The notes below the pieces were generated by a model that did not search any database, was not told the origin of the DNA, and was given only the letters and a program-made list of their open reading frames with translations. The translations under genes were made by a program, and so were the position numbers. From Cordia subcordata (Eukaryota; Streptophyta; Magnoliopsida; Boraginales; Cordiaceae), in contig JAPTOF010000009.1 in the NCBI GenBank assembly GCA_028554755.1, forward strand, positions 124,001-188,000: a DNA stretch of 64,000 nucleotides, read 5' to 3'. Shown piece after piece: positions 1 to 12,787 of the stretch (the first letter of the stretch is position 1; each line of letters opens with the position of its first letter).

Positions 1-1796
1 AGCTTGAAAACCATGTTAATATCAACAAGCTTCCTAACTCCATGTCCTCCTTCATGAAAGGGTAAACAAATTTATTTCCAAGCAACATTTGTCCCCGTGT
101 TTCTCCAAAGGAAAGCTTTGAATTTAGATTCAATGGCTGCCACAATACTTTTTGGAATAGGAGCAACACTTGCCCAAAAAGCAAAGATTTGCAAAAGGGT
201 AGATTTGATGAGGAGAAGTCTACCGGCATAAGAAAGCCAAGTGTTTGCCCAATGATCAATTCTACCCTTAATTTTGTCCAAGAGAGGTTGAAAATTAGAT
301 TTCCTCAATTTTCTAGTAACAAGAGGAATTCCCAAATATCTCAAAGGCAAAGACCCTTCTTTGAAATCTAATTTTTCCAAAATTGCAATCTTCTCATGAT
401 TTGAGACTTCACCAAAGAAGATATCACTTTTTGAAGTGTTAATTTTGAGCCCAGAGAAAGAGGAGAAAATATGTAAGGTATCCAAGATGGTGTTTATTGG
501 ATTGATGTTACCTTTGCCAAATATGAAAAGATCATCTGCAAAACAAAGATGGTTTAGCTTGAGTGATGCACATTTCAGATGGTAGCTGAAGTCTTTATTT
601 GGGCCAAGTTTATTAAGCATACAAGTGAGAACTTCCATGCAAATGATGAAAAGATATGGGTATAAGGGGTCTCCTTGTCTAATTCCATTTTCTGCTTGGA
701 AGAAACCCTCAAGGCTACCATTTATAGAGATAGAGAAGCTCGGGGTAGTGACACAAGCCATGATCCAGTCAACAAATTTTATTGGGATGCCAAAAGCAAG
801 GAGAGCTATCTTGATAAAGTTCTGATTGAGAGTATCAAAAGCCTTCATAATATCAATCTTAAGTGCACATCTAGGAGAGTTATGTCTTCTCGTATAACCC
901 CTCAAAATATCATGAGCAATAAGAATATTTTCATTTATGAGCCTATCTTGCATGAAAGCCGATTGATTCCAAGAGACAATATGCTTCATGCAATTCTCGA
1001 GTCTATTTGCAAGCAATTTGGAGATGCTTTTGTAAATAGTGTTGCAGCAAGAAATTGGCCTAAAATCTTTAACCATGACAGGGTTTGCAACTTTAGGAAC
1101 AAGAGTAATGATAGAAGTGTTTACCTCCTTGATAAGTTTCCAATCATTGAAGAAAGAGGTAATTGCTCTAGTAACTTCATCCCCCACAACGTTCCATGCA
1201 GCCATGTAAAAATGAGATGTATACCCATCGGGTCCTGGGCTTTTGTCGGGATTTAAAGAGAAGAGAGTGTTTCTGAGTTCCTTATTTATAATAGGGGCAA
1301 TAAGAGAATTAATAGAATCTTCATGAATGTACTTTCCAACAATGCTCTTAATCAAATCAACATTTGCCGAAGTGTAAGTAGGTGTGTCGAGAAAGTTTTT
1401 GAAGTAGTAGACAATCTCCTTTTTGACATCTTCCTCCATAATAAGAAGCTCACCATTTTCTTTCTTGATAGCATGGATAGTATTTTTGGCAAGTCTCCTC
1501 TTGATGGCATTATGAAAAAACTTTGTGTTAGCATCACCCTCCTTAAGCCAAGACATCCTAGATTTTTGGAGGAGGATTGCTTTGTGAGTAGTTTCAAGAT
1601 TCTCCAATTGAATAAGAGTGTCTTTTTCTTCTTCAAGCAAGAGCTCCCCAAAGTCTCCATTAAGGATGCATGCTGGATCAACTCAAGCTTCCCTTTAAGA
1701 ATCTTGATAGCATTTGGGTATTTCAGCAAAATGATCTTTATTTAATCTCTTGAGTGCAACCTTGAGCAATTTTTGCTTTTGGTAGAGAATAAACTC
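1..1796 (-). pseudogene. LINE A: L1-type ORF2 reverse transcriptase, broken and cut at both ends
   Basis: Reads leftwards. The longest open stretch (1640 to 72) holds a non-LTR reverse transcriptase: fingers motif KSPGPDGY, FRPISCCNTIYK, motif A with DIMKAFD, motif B GIRQGDP, motif C CFADDLF with both catalytic aspartates, and the thumb box RYLGIPL. The linker between endonuclease and RT lies further right in two other frames (about 1729-1352 and 1796-1695), so at least two frameshifts separate it from the RT. A TAA at 72-74 interrupts the frame, but LINE-like coding continues to the window edge. The 5' side stops at the LTR at 1797. An active copy would perform target-primed reverse transcription; this one cannot make a full ORF2 product. 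Family assignment is firm; the exact right boundary is accurate to about 5 bases. Confidence 0.93.
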
Positions 1797-3405
1797 CCTA
1801 GTCTTCTTCCCTATGATTAAAGAGACTTTTCTTGAGAGAATAGCCTCTTGTGTGGGAAGAAGCAAAGCAATACGCTCTTGAAAATCTAGAGCAAAAAACC
1901 ACACAATAAGTGTGTACTATGTGTTGCAGTATTCTCTTGCCAAAATGGAGGAGATCAACTACAAAATTTTTGGATGCTAGAAATGGTTTAAGGTCTTGCC
2001 TCTTTGTAGAAAAAGCTGGGCACCTAAACCTTGAAAACTTTTCATGTGGGAAACTTCTTCCTAGTAGTAAATGTTTGCCACAGGTCATGGAAGTTACTTG
2101 TTCAATTTGAATTTTTCTTGTAGTAACTTTCTAGCACATGTCTTGGAAGATTGGGCCAAGCCCACAATCCAAGCCCAACACATAGTCCATAATCCACGTG
2201 GAGGCCTAAGCCCCAAAAGGAAACCATCCAAGCCCAATTAGGTTATCTTGGACTCTAAAGAAAGCCCGGACCCAATTTCAAGCTTTGGCCCAATAAGGCT
2301 ACTACTACAATATGGAATTTGCTCTTTCAAGATTACTCTCTCAAAGTCAGTTCAACTAGGGAAAGGACCAAAAAGACACAATTAACCTTGGCTTCCAAAA
2401 ATAATAAAAAAATGTTCTTGGCCAATCTAGGCGACATAATAATTATTTTTAACTCCGATCTATTCCACCATAAAATCAAAGTTGCAGTCCAGGAATAATT
2501 GCTATTACCCAAAAACTTATCACAAAAGAATGTGAACTTTGTCTTTGACCTACTAAATAACCGACCATAATACCCCTCTATGTACACTCACAGCTAAGAC
2601 TGGTCCTTTGGCTTGTGTACTATCACCTTCTTAGCTATATCTTTTTCCGTTGGGTTTCTTGTCTTATTGCCAACCATCCTTGGTCATGGAATCTCTTGAT
2701 CTCTAGAGCGACCCTCAAGTCATATGACCGATATACCCATAAAGGTAGTATCACTAGATCTAGATTCGGATGATAAATATGGACAATCCCAAAGGGGGCA
2801 CATAGATTCCATATTGCATATGCATGTTCCAATTAATTAGAACTTAGCACTCAATGCACAAGGTTGTTGATCCTAATAAAGTAAGATCTCACCCACAGTG
2901 AATCAAAGTACCAAACCCTAACTTCATTAGTTCATCCACATATGCTCAAGATTAAGAGCAATAATCATTTAGTAGCAGTGAGTATCTTCTTTTCTTTCTT
3001 TGATAGTACATCTCTAGAAAACATACTCACAATGGTCTTGTGAAATACTTGATACACGTACTATTGAGACAAATCCAGAAAGTCCTCCAATGACCTAGGT
3101 AGATCACCCTCAACAAGGGGACTTGCTTAATATAACCTTATCCTGGCAGAGTGCCCAACACTACCATTCAATTACGGACTCAATTTATGATGTGACTAAA
3201 TCTAGACTTGGACCTGCTGTGCTTCCAGCCTCACTACACACCTAAGTCATTAGTTCAAGTCAAGGGACCTTTATACATACATCAATAAAACATACCAAAG
3301 ATAATATGTAAGGAGCTCATAATGCCATTTAACAAAACAATTATACATTGTTTAACATCCAAAATGTTATATACAAGTGAGCTTTAGGGCATACTAATCC
3401 TAACA
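1797..3405 (-). mobile_element. Truncated LTR of the copia-1 family
   Basis: Matches the LTRs at 27150-29049 and 34622-36520 over most of its length, including the box around TGTACTATGTGTTG and the right-hand end CTAATCCTAACA. In element orientation it starts with TGTTAGGATTAG at 3405. The ~270 bases corresponding to 27150-27420 are missing at the left, where it abuts LINE A. It also lacks most of the 62-bp tandem block found in sister copies. No coding region of its own; open frames inside it recur in all copies and are probably chance. Confidence 0.9.
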
Positions 3406-3436
3406 GTTTCCATCTCCGAGTATGTGTTTAATGTAA

Positions 3437-4991
3437 TTTTTTTTATGCGATAAGTGAATATGATATATTCCACTAAATCATTTTGTATATATAAGTACAA
3501 TGTCGAGAGGGTACAAATGAACCTCTACAAAAATATCTTCTAATCTCTACACTTTGTATAATGATTTGTTCAAAAAAGGGAAAGCAAATTTTCTACAATT
3601 TGAGAGTTTAACTCTAACATCGTTAAAAATAGCATGAAAGATGGACTCCTTGATTTTAGCTTGATGCTTGAAGATGCGTTGATTCCTTTCAATCCAAATG
3701 TTATAAACAGCTGCACAAAAGAGATGCTTGACAATGGTTGCTTTCAAATACTTTTCAAGTGAGAAAGGAGTGATGTAAATGATAATATATTCCCAAGAAA
3801 TCAAGCTTTCTAGAATTTAGGTGAGATAAAGCCCCTTCCTCCAAATCTGTCAAGTGAAGCTACACTAAAAAAAGAGATGATCCCTTATTTCACAACCCAT
3901 GTGATAAACGATGCAAGATGGATTAATGTTGAGTCCCCAATGTAAAATTCTGATCTTGTATTCAACTGATCAAGAAATGCAAGCCAAATAATAAGGCTAT
4001 GTCTTGGATTACGCCCTTTATGCCAAATGAGGCTGTAACCCTTAAAATGGTTGCCCTTCTTTCTAATCTGTTCCCAAGTATGCTTGAAAGAGAAGTCTTC
4101 ATTTGGAGAAAGAGTCCAAAGCATTTTATCAAAGTTGTCTTCATGAGGTGCAAAATTAGGAATATCAATGTGAAGAAGATGAGTTGGCCAATTCCAAGTG
4201 CCATTAGTAAAGATGTCACTAACCTTAGAAAAGAGAGGTGGGGCTGGAAAAGTGCTTGACCAATGTTCCAATAGTGAACGTTCTTTGTGCCAATTGTCAA
4301 TCCAAAAGAAGGTGTTAGTGCCACTCTCAATAGTATGCTGAATGATATTCTTTGCAATTCCTCGGCATCTTAAAATCATCTTCAAGATCCAACTAGCATC
4401 CCTAGGAGTTTGCAACACCCAAATGGAAGAATCTTTTATGTAATTTGTGTGGATCCATTGACTCCAAAGTGTTTCCTTTGCTGAATACATTCTCTAAAAA
4501 ACTTTGAGCATGTAGACCAAATTGATTTCCTCAATATTTCTAATGCCAAGTCCCTCTTCATTTATGGGAAGACAAACCTCCTTCCAAGCCACTTCGGGGC
4601 CCGTGCCTCTCCACAAGAAAGCCTTAAATTTTGATTCGATGGCAGCCAAAACTCCTTTAGGAATAAGAAGAGCATTTGCCCAATATGCACAAAGCTGAGT
4701 AAGAATTGATTTAATAAGCACAAGTCTACTCGCAAAAGAGAGCCAATTATTGTACCAAGAATCAATTCCCATATTGATTTTTTCCAAGAGAGGATATCAA
4801 TCAGCTTTTCTAAGCTTTCTTGAGACAAGAAAGATGGCCAAGTAATGAATTGGAAGTTCACCTTCTTTGAATCCAACTCTTTCAACAATTGCCATTCTAG
4901 TTTCACAAGGGACCCTACCAAAGAAAATGCCACTCTTAGCTTTATTGATTTTCATCCTAGAGTATGAAGAGAAGATCATCAAAGTATTCAT
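3437..4991 (-). pseudogene. LINE B: ORF2 C-terminal half, 5'-truncated insertion with poly(A)
   Basis: Minus-strand LINE 3' end. The T8 run at 3437-3444 is the poly(A) tail, preceded on the minus strand by TTCACTTATCGC. Coding then runs rightwards in several frames: the C-terminal region with LKATIVKHLF and NIWIERNQRIFK (3804-3547), the zinc-binding RVT region (4490-3885; WSQWIHTNYIKDSSIW, FFWIDNWH), and the RT thumb (4787-4494 and 4991-4797; KAKSGIFFG). It stops just downstream of where the FADD motif would be, so it is a 5'-truncated copy, the usual LINE outcome. It meets LINE C head to head at about 4992. Confidence 0.9.
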
Positions 4992-5262
4992 AATACAACA
5001 CCTTCATGCTCAAAACATTTTGGAGAAGTCAACCTTGCAAAGAAAAATAGTGAAAAAGACTTTCTCTCTCTATCATCAAAAATCCTCCTCCTTCTCTCTA
5101 CCCTTCTTGAACCCGCCATCTTTCACCACCACCTCCACCACAAAAAATCTCCCATCTTCCATTTTCCACACTCTTTTTTCAAAACCTTGTTTTGTAGCCC
5201 CAACCTTTGAAGCCCAAACACTTTTTCATTCCCATCCCACAACCCCAACATTTTGATTTTCC
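4992..5262 (+). promoter_or_regulatory. LINE C 5' UTR / probable internal promoter region
   Basis: C- and T-rich leader directly upstream of the ORF1 start at 5263. Similar pyrimidine-rich leaders precede ORF1 of LINE D (6575-6744) and LINE G (minus, 21554-21667 plus 23632-23682). Plant LINEs normally carry an internal promoter in the 5' UTR; that role is inferred, and no core element can be pointed to. Confidence 0.5.
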
Positions 5263-6574
5263 GTGGCAAAGAAGAAGATAGGTACTCCTCCTTCTAGGCA
5301 TAGTGCTCGCATCTCAACAAAAAATCAAGATAAAAAATGTCCTTCTAAGGTGAAGAGTTCTAAAGACATGTCGGATGAGGTTCATTCAACATCATTTATT
5401 TCTCCTCTTGAGAATGAAGAAGTCTCATCAACCTCAAGCAAGGAGCTTCATAAAGCTTTCTATGCTTTCAAATCTAAAAAAACGTTCAAGGCTTTGCAAG
5501 AGAAGAAAGAAAAAGATAAGTGTGAGCTCGTGAAAGGCTTATCAAGGAAAGCTAGGTCATTATCACCTCCCAGCAAAGGATTTGTGCCTCCTTCAAAGGA
5601 AAACCATGTGGATTTGGATTCTACTCAAAAGTTTCTTGGCTCTTAAAAAAGATATCAAGCCTCCTCCAGCCCGAAGTGCTCTTCAAAACTTGAAAATCAA
5701 TCTAAAAATGCTCAAATCCATCCCTTAGGTTTTTCGGGCTTGAGAGAGGAAGAAGAAGAGAAAAATCTTTTAGCCGATGGTCAAAACAAGCTCATCCCGG
5801 ATATTATCCTTGGGGCAAAAGGGGGAAGCACTTTACCTGATTTTGGTACCCCTTTTCAGCTCAAACATCCCAAAAATCGACAACTTATGCTCAAGGTTCT
5901 AAGAAAACTTTTGAACCACAAATTCAACTCCAAAAACCTAATTGTCCTGATGGAAATTTTCCCCTACTCCAGAACACATTTTCAGTAGGGAAAAAGAGGG
6001 ACCACTACTGAAACGACATGGCTGCCATGTCATTAAGTAAAGCCATATCAGCCACCATTCCAAATTAGCTCCTCTCACCTTAGGTTGAAGAACGTGGACG
6101 CACAAATCAGCCTACTCAAATGAATTTGAAGAATGAAAATCCGGAAGAGAAGATTGCAAATGAAAGCAAAAGTGTTTCTCAACAAAATGCTTAACCAAAT
6201 GCTTGGAGGAAGCCTCCAAAACTCAAGTTTGAACCTTCTTCAAAAGTGCCATCTCTTGATTGGGGTAAGGACTTTGCTGAATTCATTAGTACAAATTTAC
6301 AATTTGATGATGAAATTGAGGTCAAAGTGGTTAATAGAGTTAAGGATGTAGTTGATCCCCTAGAGGATTTATATGATGAAGGGGATAAATTGTGGCCGCA
6401 TTGTTTGGTTGGCGCCAATTTATCCTTGCCCGACCACCCTTCTTCCTTATCAAAAACATGGTTGACTTTGCTTGGAGAAGATTTGGCAATGTGGATATAT
6501 TTCATAAAGGAAAAGGGTTGTATGTTTTCAAGTTTGACAAGGAAGAACATTGTCAAAAAGTGGCTGAATTGGCT
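5263..6574 (+). pseudogene. LINE C ORF1 (DUF4283-type nucleic-acid-binding protein), truncated
   Basis: Starts MAKKKIGTPPSRHSAR, closely resembling the ORF1 start of LINE G (MAKKKKASPLRSSER). Residues 1-127 are hydrophilic with a SPLENEEVSSTSSKE block shared by the other ORF1 copies. After a stop at 5646 the frame shifts several times; the DUF4283-like domain reappears at about 6246-6574 (SLDWGKDFAEFI, PLEDLYDEG). The copy ends in the middle of that domain, where the LINE D leader begins. The knuckle and all of ORF2 are absent. LINE ORF1 proteins coat the element RNA; this copy is inactive. A 3'-truncated LINE is unusual and suggests deletion after insertion. Confidence 0.85.
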
Positions 6575-6744
6575 TTTCTCTCTCTACCGTGAAAACACTC
6601 TCTCCTCTGTCTAACTTTTGCTTTCGGCCACCACCCTACAACCATTCGCCATCCCTTTTCTTCCACCTTCTCTTCTAAACACTTCACCTTTACACCTTTT
6701 CTCTCACCCTAAAACCTTTTTCTCTCTTTTCCTTTCTTTGTCTC
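6575..6744 (+). promoter_or_regulatory. LINE D 5' UTR
   Basis: About 170 bases rich in CT runs and CCACC, ending at the ORF1 start ATGGGTAGAAAGAAG (6745). Its composition and position match the LINE C and G leaders, so LINE D probably keeps its original 5' end. Promoter function is inferred. Confidence 0.5.
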
Positions 6745-8656
6745 ATGGGTAGAAAGAAGAAGACTGTCACTTCCGCTTCTTCAACTCGCTCTAGTTTTGA
6801 ACACTAAGCAAAAAGCTAAGGTTTGCATTAAAGAATACTCTATTGTTAAGGATGAGGTTGACACCATCTCTTCACACTCCCCTTTTAAGAGTGAAGATGC
6901 ATCATCAACCTCTCAAACTTTTAAAGAAGTTTTTGATGCAATTAATTCTGGGAAAATATTCAAACAATATGAAGATGAGCAAATGCGTGTAAAAGCTAAT
7001 CTTGCAAAGTCTCTTATTATGAATGAAGATGATTCAAATCTTCCCCATGAAGCTTCAGGTGTATCAAAGGAAAAGAAAGATGGGAAGGAAGAAGATGATC
7101 TTGAGCTATTAACCATTGGTCACAAGGAGCATGGTCCGGGTAATAGCATGATTGATGTCAAGATGTGTACTTCTCAAAAAGGTCAATGTACACCTCTCCT
7201 AAGCCGACAACTCACTCCTCTCCTTCTAGAAAGTGACTAGGCCCACCACTTTCCAACACAAATCAATTTGATTTCCCTCTCTTACCTTCGGCCAAGCAAA
7301 ACACAGGAAAAAGAATTGGGGCCTACAAAGTTAGTGATATGGCTACCAACACATCAAATAATGCCAAATCACTAGATGAAGCTAATGTTGACCTTTTGAC
7401 CCAACAAAATTGGCCAATGGATAGAGAAGAAACAAATGAGAAGCTCAAAAAGCCTTTGGAGGAACATGGACACAAAGTCTACGGGTTACCACCAAAAGAA
7501 GCTGCTCCTCCCCAAAATGCTTGGAGAAAACCTCCTTTCCTAAGGTATGAACCCTCTCCAAATAACCCCTCTACAAATTGGAAGAATGATTTTGGGGAAT
7601 TTATTGAAACCAATCTCCAACTCGATGAAGAATTTGAAGTTAAAACATGTGATGGGGTTAGGGAGGTTGAGGACCCTCCTCAAGATTTGTATAATGATAG
7701 GGAAAGCTTTTGGACAAATTGTTTAGTTGGCCAATTCCTTAGGGCTCTCCCACCTTTTTACAACACAAAGAATATGGTTTATAATGCTTGGTGGAAATTT
7801 GGTAAGGTTTATATATATCCTAAAGGAAAAGGGCTATTTTTATTCAAATTTGAGAAGGAAGAGCATTGCCATAGAGTTCTTCAACAACTATGGCATGTGA
7901 ATCATAGACCCTTGCTCCTTAGGAAATGGCAACCTAACCTTGACTTTGTTAACTTGCTATGCAATAAAGTCCCTATTTGGGTTAAACTCAAGGAAGTCCC
8001 TCTTTGCTTATGGTCCAAGAGAGGGTTTAGCTACATTGCTTCTTTCATTGGAAGACCACTCCAAATTGATGCTATGACCGAATCAAGAAGGAACCTTGAG
8101 TTTGCATGAGTTTGTATTGAGGTGAATTTGGAAGACAAACTTCTGGAAGTTATTTACCCTAAGCTTAAGGACAGGTCCAAAGCGAGAGCTGAAGTCAAAT
8201 ATGCTTGGATGCCACAGAAATGCACTCATTGGAAAATGGTTGGACCTATTGATGATCATTTCCCTTTGAATCCTAATGTCCAATCAAAACCCTTTTCTAC
8301 AATCTTGAATAGGGCTGGTCCGTCCACCTCTAAACCTAAGGAAAATTAGGTTGTTGTGGGCAAGAAGAAGAATTCAAATGAGAAGAATGATGAAAACTCA
8401 ACTATCGCTAACGATTGAAATAAGGAGCTTAGAGAAAATGTAGCCTCAACTTATGTGGAAAAGTCCTCTCCCTCCAAACCTCTTTGTCCCGAGGTAAAAT
8501 ATGATAACCCTTTCAATGCTTTTCATAATTGCGATGAAATGGAAGAAGGGGAAATTCATCCTCTTTATCAAAAGAATCACAAAGATGCTTTGATTGATGA
8601 CCAAAATAACTATGAGAAAGACTCATTGGTGCGGCCTCTTCTTCCCCATTATCCAA
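6745..8656 (+). pseudogene. LINE D ORF1: DUF4283-like domain with degenerate zinc knuckle
   Basis: Begins MGRKKKTVTSASSTRSS, the lysine-rich start shared by this LINE group. A frameshift near 6800 moves coding to 6797-7240. The best-preserved part is 7339-8109, with the DUF4283-like core (WKNDFGEFIETNLQLDEEFE, LRKWQPNLDFVNL, VPIWVKL) and the downstream block AMTESRRNLEFA. A TGA then interrupts and the frame reopens at 8122-8349. The knuckle reads KCTHWKMVGPIDDHFPL, so the second and last cysteines and the zinc-binding histidine of the CX2CX4HX4C consensus are lost; copy F keeps KCTHCKMVGHVDENCPL. The C-terminal tail (8455-8650) runs into ORF2 with essentially no gap. Probable role in active relatives: RNA chaperone in the LINE ribonucleoprotein. 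Confidence 0.88.
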
Positions 8657-11600
8657 ATGATCATTGGTGCTTGCAACACTAGGGGTTTTAATTCCCCTAG
8701 AAAACATAAGGAAGTGAATGCTCTTATCAAAAAATACAACTTGGATTGTTTTTGCATTTTGGAGACCAAGGTCAATGATGATACCTCAAGCACAAAATGT
8801 TTCAATGCTTTGGGTTTTGGAAACTATATGGATGAAAACATGGCTGACCACATTTGGCTTTTTTGGAGACAACACATCAACATTACAATCATTGATACAA
8901 TGGATCAAGGTATTCTTTGTCACTTGGCTTTCCTTACCCACCCTTCTATCTTTGTTGCTTTTGTCTACGGTAGGAATGAACATACAAGAAGGAAGCTTCT
9001 TTGGAAAAGAATTAATCATTGGTGTAATTGGTGCGTTGCTGCCCCCTTTTGCATCCTTGGAGATTTCAACGAGATCTTGATGTGTGTAGATAGGTCTTCT
9101 TCCATGACCATTCCCCCTAGTGCTTGGGACTTCAAGAACTGCATTTACCAAGCTAACTTACATGAACTCAAAGCTATTGGGTCACATTTTACTTGGTCTA
9201 ACTGAAGCAAAAAAAGGAAATCTGATTGCTAGCAAGTTAGACAGGGCTTTCACCAATACATCTTGGTTGGAGAACTTTGAAGATTCTTTCCTTATTATTG
9301 GCAATCCTAGTATCTTGGATCATTGCCCCATCATTGCCTACACCAGCTTGGTAAAGCACTCATCCCCAAAACCATTTAAATTCTACAATGCTTGGACTTC
9401 ACATGATCTCTTCAAGCAAATTGTCAATGAACATTGGAGTGCACGGGTTTTTGGCACTCCAATGTTCATTCTTTTTCAAAAGCAAAGGATTCTCAAGAAA
9501 GCTCTTAAACATTTTGACAATGTTCACTTTTCTTGCATCCCAAAGCAAATTGAAGATCTTAAAGGTTTTTTTGAAATTGTCCAACACAACTTGCTCAATG
9601 GTTCTCTTACAGAAGTTACTCTCAACAAAGGAAAAGAACTTTTGGTGCAAATTGAGAACCTTGAAGCAACCTACAAGAATATGCTCCATCAAAAAGCTAG
9701 AGTTCATTGGATAAGGATGGGGATACAAACACGAGCTTTTTCCATAATTTCATTATAGGGAGGAAGAATAAGAACACCATCTATGCAATCAATGATATGG
9801 AAGGAAACATTATCTCCACAAAGGAGGGTATCAAGGCCAAATTCCTTACTTTCTTCAAAAATCTCATTGGTACACCATCTCATTCTAATGTAAATGCGGA
9901 TGTCATAAAGGGAATCATTGGCAAAACTATTGATGAAGATTGCTTAAATAAGCTTGCAGCCTCTATCACCCCGGAGGAGATCAAGCATACTCTTTTTGCC
10001 ATTAACCTTAACAAAAGTTCAAGGCCAGATGGCTTTACCTCTCACTTTTACAAAGAAGCTTGGGATATTGTTGGAGAGGATGTTCTCAAAGCTATTGGCT
10101 CTTTCTTTAACTCCACAAAACTTCTCAAAGAGGTAAATGCAACTTACATTGCTATTGTCCCTAAGCTCCAAAATCTTTCTTGGGTTAAGGACTTTAGGCC
10201 TATTTCTTGTCGCAACACCATCTACAAATACATTTCAAAGTTGAATTCTAATAGACACAAAGATTGTTTGCTGCCTATTATCTCTTGAAACCAATCGACT
10301 TTTATGAAAGGAAGGCTTATCAATGAAAACATCCTCATTGCTCATGATCTTTTTTGGGGATACACTAGCACTCACATCTCTCCTAGATGTGCCCTTAAAG
10401 TTGATATCATGAAAGCCTTTGACTCACTTAACTGGAGTTTCATTGAATGCTCACTCATTGCTTTTGGTTTTCCTAAGTACTTTGTGGATTGGATTGTGGC
10501 ATGCATCATCTCACCTAGCTTCTCAATTGCCATCAATGGTAGTCTTGAAGGATACTTCTTGGGAGCAAATGGTCTTAGACAAGGTGATCCACTCTCCCGT
10601 TACCTTTTTGTCATTTGTATGGAAGTCCTCTCTTGCATGCTTAATGGTTTGGAAAATAATACAAGATTTGGATTTCACCCAAAGTGCTCCAAGTTGAAGT
10701 AGAATCATGTTTGCTTTACTGATGATCTATTCATTTATTGCCAAAGGAATGTGGACTCTATTAAGTGCATAATGGATACTTTAAATGCTTTTCATGCTTT
10801 CTCGGGTTTAAAGGTTAATTGCGCTAAAAGTGACATCTTCTTTGGTGGCATCTCTCTGGTGGATAAACAACCTATTCTTACCAAAGTAAGCTTCAAGGAA
10901 GGCACCTTTCCCGTTAGATACCTTGATGTCCCTCTTGTGACCCGAAAGCTTAGAAAGGCTGATTGCCTTCCTCTCATGGATAAGATAAATAATAAGCTTG
11001 AGCATTGGACTAATCATTGGCTTTCATATGCTGGTAGACTTCTTCTTATTAAGTCTACACTTCTCCAAATTTATGCTTATTGGGCAAGCTCTTTTCTCCT
11101 CCCGAAGGGTATTTTGAAGAGTATTGATTCTAAATTCCAGGCTGTCCTTTGGAGCAAGAATTGCTTGGCTTGACATTTGTGTTCCTTATGATGAAGGTGG
11201 CTTGGGCATTGGCAAGTTAGAAGATATTAACAACACATTTCTCCTCAAAATCTTCTGGAGAATGTATGCTTTTAGAGAAACTCTCCAGAGCAAATAGGTG
11301 CACACAAACTATATCAAGGAGGGTTCTATTTGGACAAACACTTCTTCAAAAGCTGCAAGCTGGATCTTCAAATTCCTTTCCAAATGTGCTAGCATGGCTA
11401 GGCCTCTCATCACATACTCTCTCGGCAATGGGAAAAATACCCACTTTTGGCATGATAATTGGCATAATACGGGCATTCTTGTTACTTATAGAAGCAACAT
11501 CTTCAACCAGCCACCAAATTATGCTAAGGTGTGTGACATTTTCTCCCATGGTTCTTGGTTATGGCCAACGCACTCTCACACATTGATACACCAAATTATG

Positions 11601-12204
11601 CCCTCTTGAATGAAATTGAGGGCATTATCATTTGGAATATTTCCCCCAATGGTCACTTCTCATTCTCGCACAATTGGGAGCATATTAGATTTAGAAAAAA
11701 TAAAGTTGATTGACATTACATCATTTAGTTTAAGGGGCATACTCCAAGACATGCTTTCATTGCTTGGCTTGTTACTTATGATCACCTCAACACAAAATAT
11801 AGAATGTTATCTTGGGGAATGGACATCAACTCGAATTGCATCTTTTCTTTCACTGTTGTTTCACAAGAAGAATTTGGAGAAAAGACCTTTAACTCACCCT
11901 TGTTCAAGACACCCTCATTGCTTGGGAAGATATCCTTGCATACATCACACCTCAAGCAAATGAAAAGAGCCTTAAAGCTACCATCTTGAAACATCTCTTT
12001 GCAGCTACCATCTACTTCATTTGGAATGAGAGAAATTGTCGGGTGTTCAACAAAGAAGCCAAATTGAAGAACACATTTTTTCATCCATATATAACCATGT
12101 ATGTATTAAATGAATTGTTGGGAAAAACTTTACTTTCTCTTGTATTAATAGAACTCTATGTAAATCATGTGGGATTGAAGATATCCTTGTATGGGGACCC
12201 TTGA
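8657..12204 (+). pseudogene. LINE D ORF2: APE endonuclease, reverse transcriptase, zinc-binding C-terminus
   Basis: The most complete ORF2 in the window. From MIIGACNTRGFNSPRK the endonuclease shows ILETKV, GDFNEIL and FTWSN; a frameshift near 9200 precedes the LDHCP motif at about 9320. RT follows in 9707-10702: DGFTSHFYKEAW, motif A DIMKAFDSLNW, motif B GLRQGDPLSRY; then after a stop at 10700, motif C reads CFTDDLF (alanine of FADD changed to threonine). The thumb box reads RYLDVPL instead of RYLGIPL. The C-terminal region (11200-12080) is scattered over frames but keeps WHDNWH and FIWNERN. The 3' UTR appears cut at about 12235 without poly(A). An active copy would nick DNA and prime cDNA at the nick; this one has many stops. 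Confidence 0.92.
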
Positions 12205-12235
12205 TTCTTTTGTAAATCTTTTTCTTTCAACCTAT

Positions 12236-12787
12236 TGTAGAGAATGGCAAAATTGGAGCAGCCCCACCCGATGATATGTTTGTTGAAGGAGATAAACATT
12301 GACTTTGCTGTATTATTGGCCAATTTTTTGAGAACCCCTCTCCTTTTTTTCCTTATAAAAAGGATGGTGGAAACACAATGGAAATAATTTGGACATATTG
12401 AAATTAAATTTGAAATGAAGCATATTGTGATCAAGTCCTTGAACAACTTTGGCATGTTAATCATCGACCTCTTCTACTTAGAAAATGGGATGCAAATGCT
12501 CAATTGATAAATTTTAGTAGTGACCGGGTGCCTTTTTGGGTTAAATTTCGTAATGTGCCATGTTCATCGATTACATAACGAGGGTTGAGCTGTATTGCTA
12601 GTACCATTGATTACCCTTTGCAAATGGACAAGCTCACGGAGTCGCGTACTTTCATGGGGTTTGCTAGGTTTGTATTGAGATAGATCTTACTAAGGATTTT
12701 CTGGATTGTACTTATGTTAAGATGAGGGATGGCGAGTGGGATGACATTGAATATGCTTGGAAGCCATTGATTTGCACTTCATGCAAA
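12236..12787 (+). pseudogene. LINE E ORF1 fragment, left part (second ORF1 subfamily)
   Basis: Plus-strand DUF4283-like ORF1 remnant in several frames. Recognisable pieces are EQLWHVNHRPLLLRKWDA, VPFWVKFRNVPCSSIT, a domain end close to MDKLTESRTFMGFAR, and the start of a zinc knuckle LICTSCKL at the right edge. It resembles LINE I (26097-27149) more than C, D, F or G, so at least two ORF1 subfamilies are present. The reading is interrupted at 12787 by insertion J and resumes at 13552. Confidence 0.78.

Noticed and set aside
675..1256. 193-codon plus-strand open frame
   Set aside because: It is the antisense of LINE A reverse transcriptase, has no recognisable motif, and the minus strand carries conserved RT boxes over the same bases.
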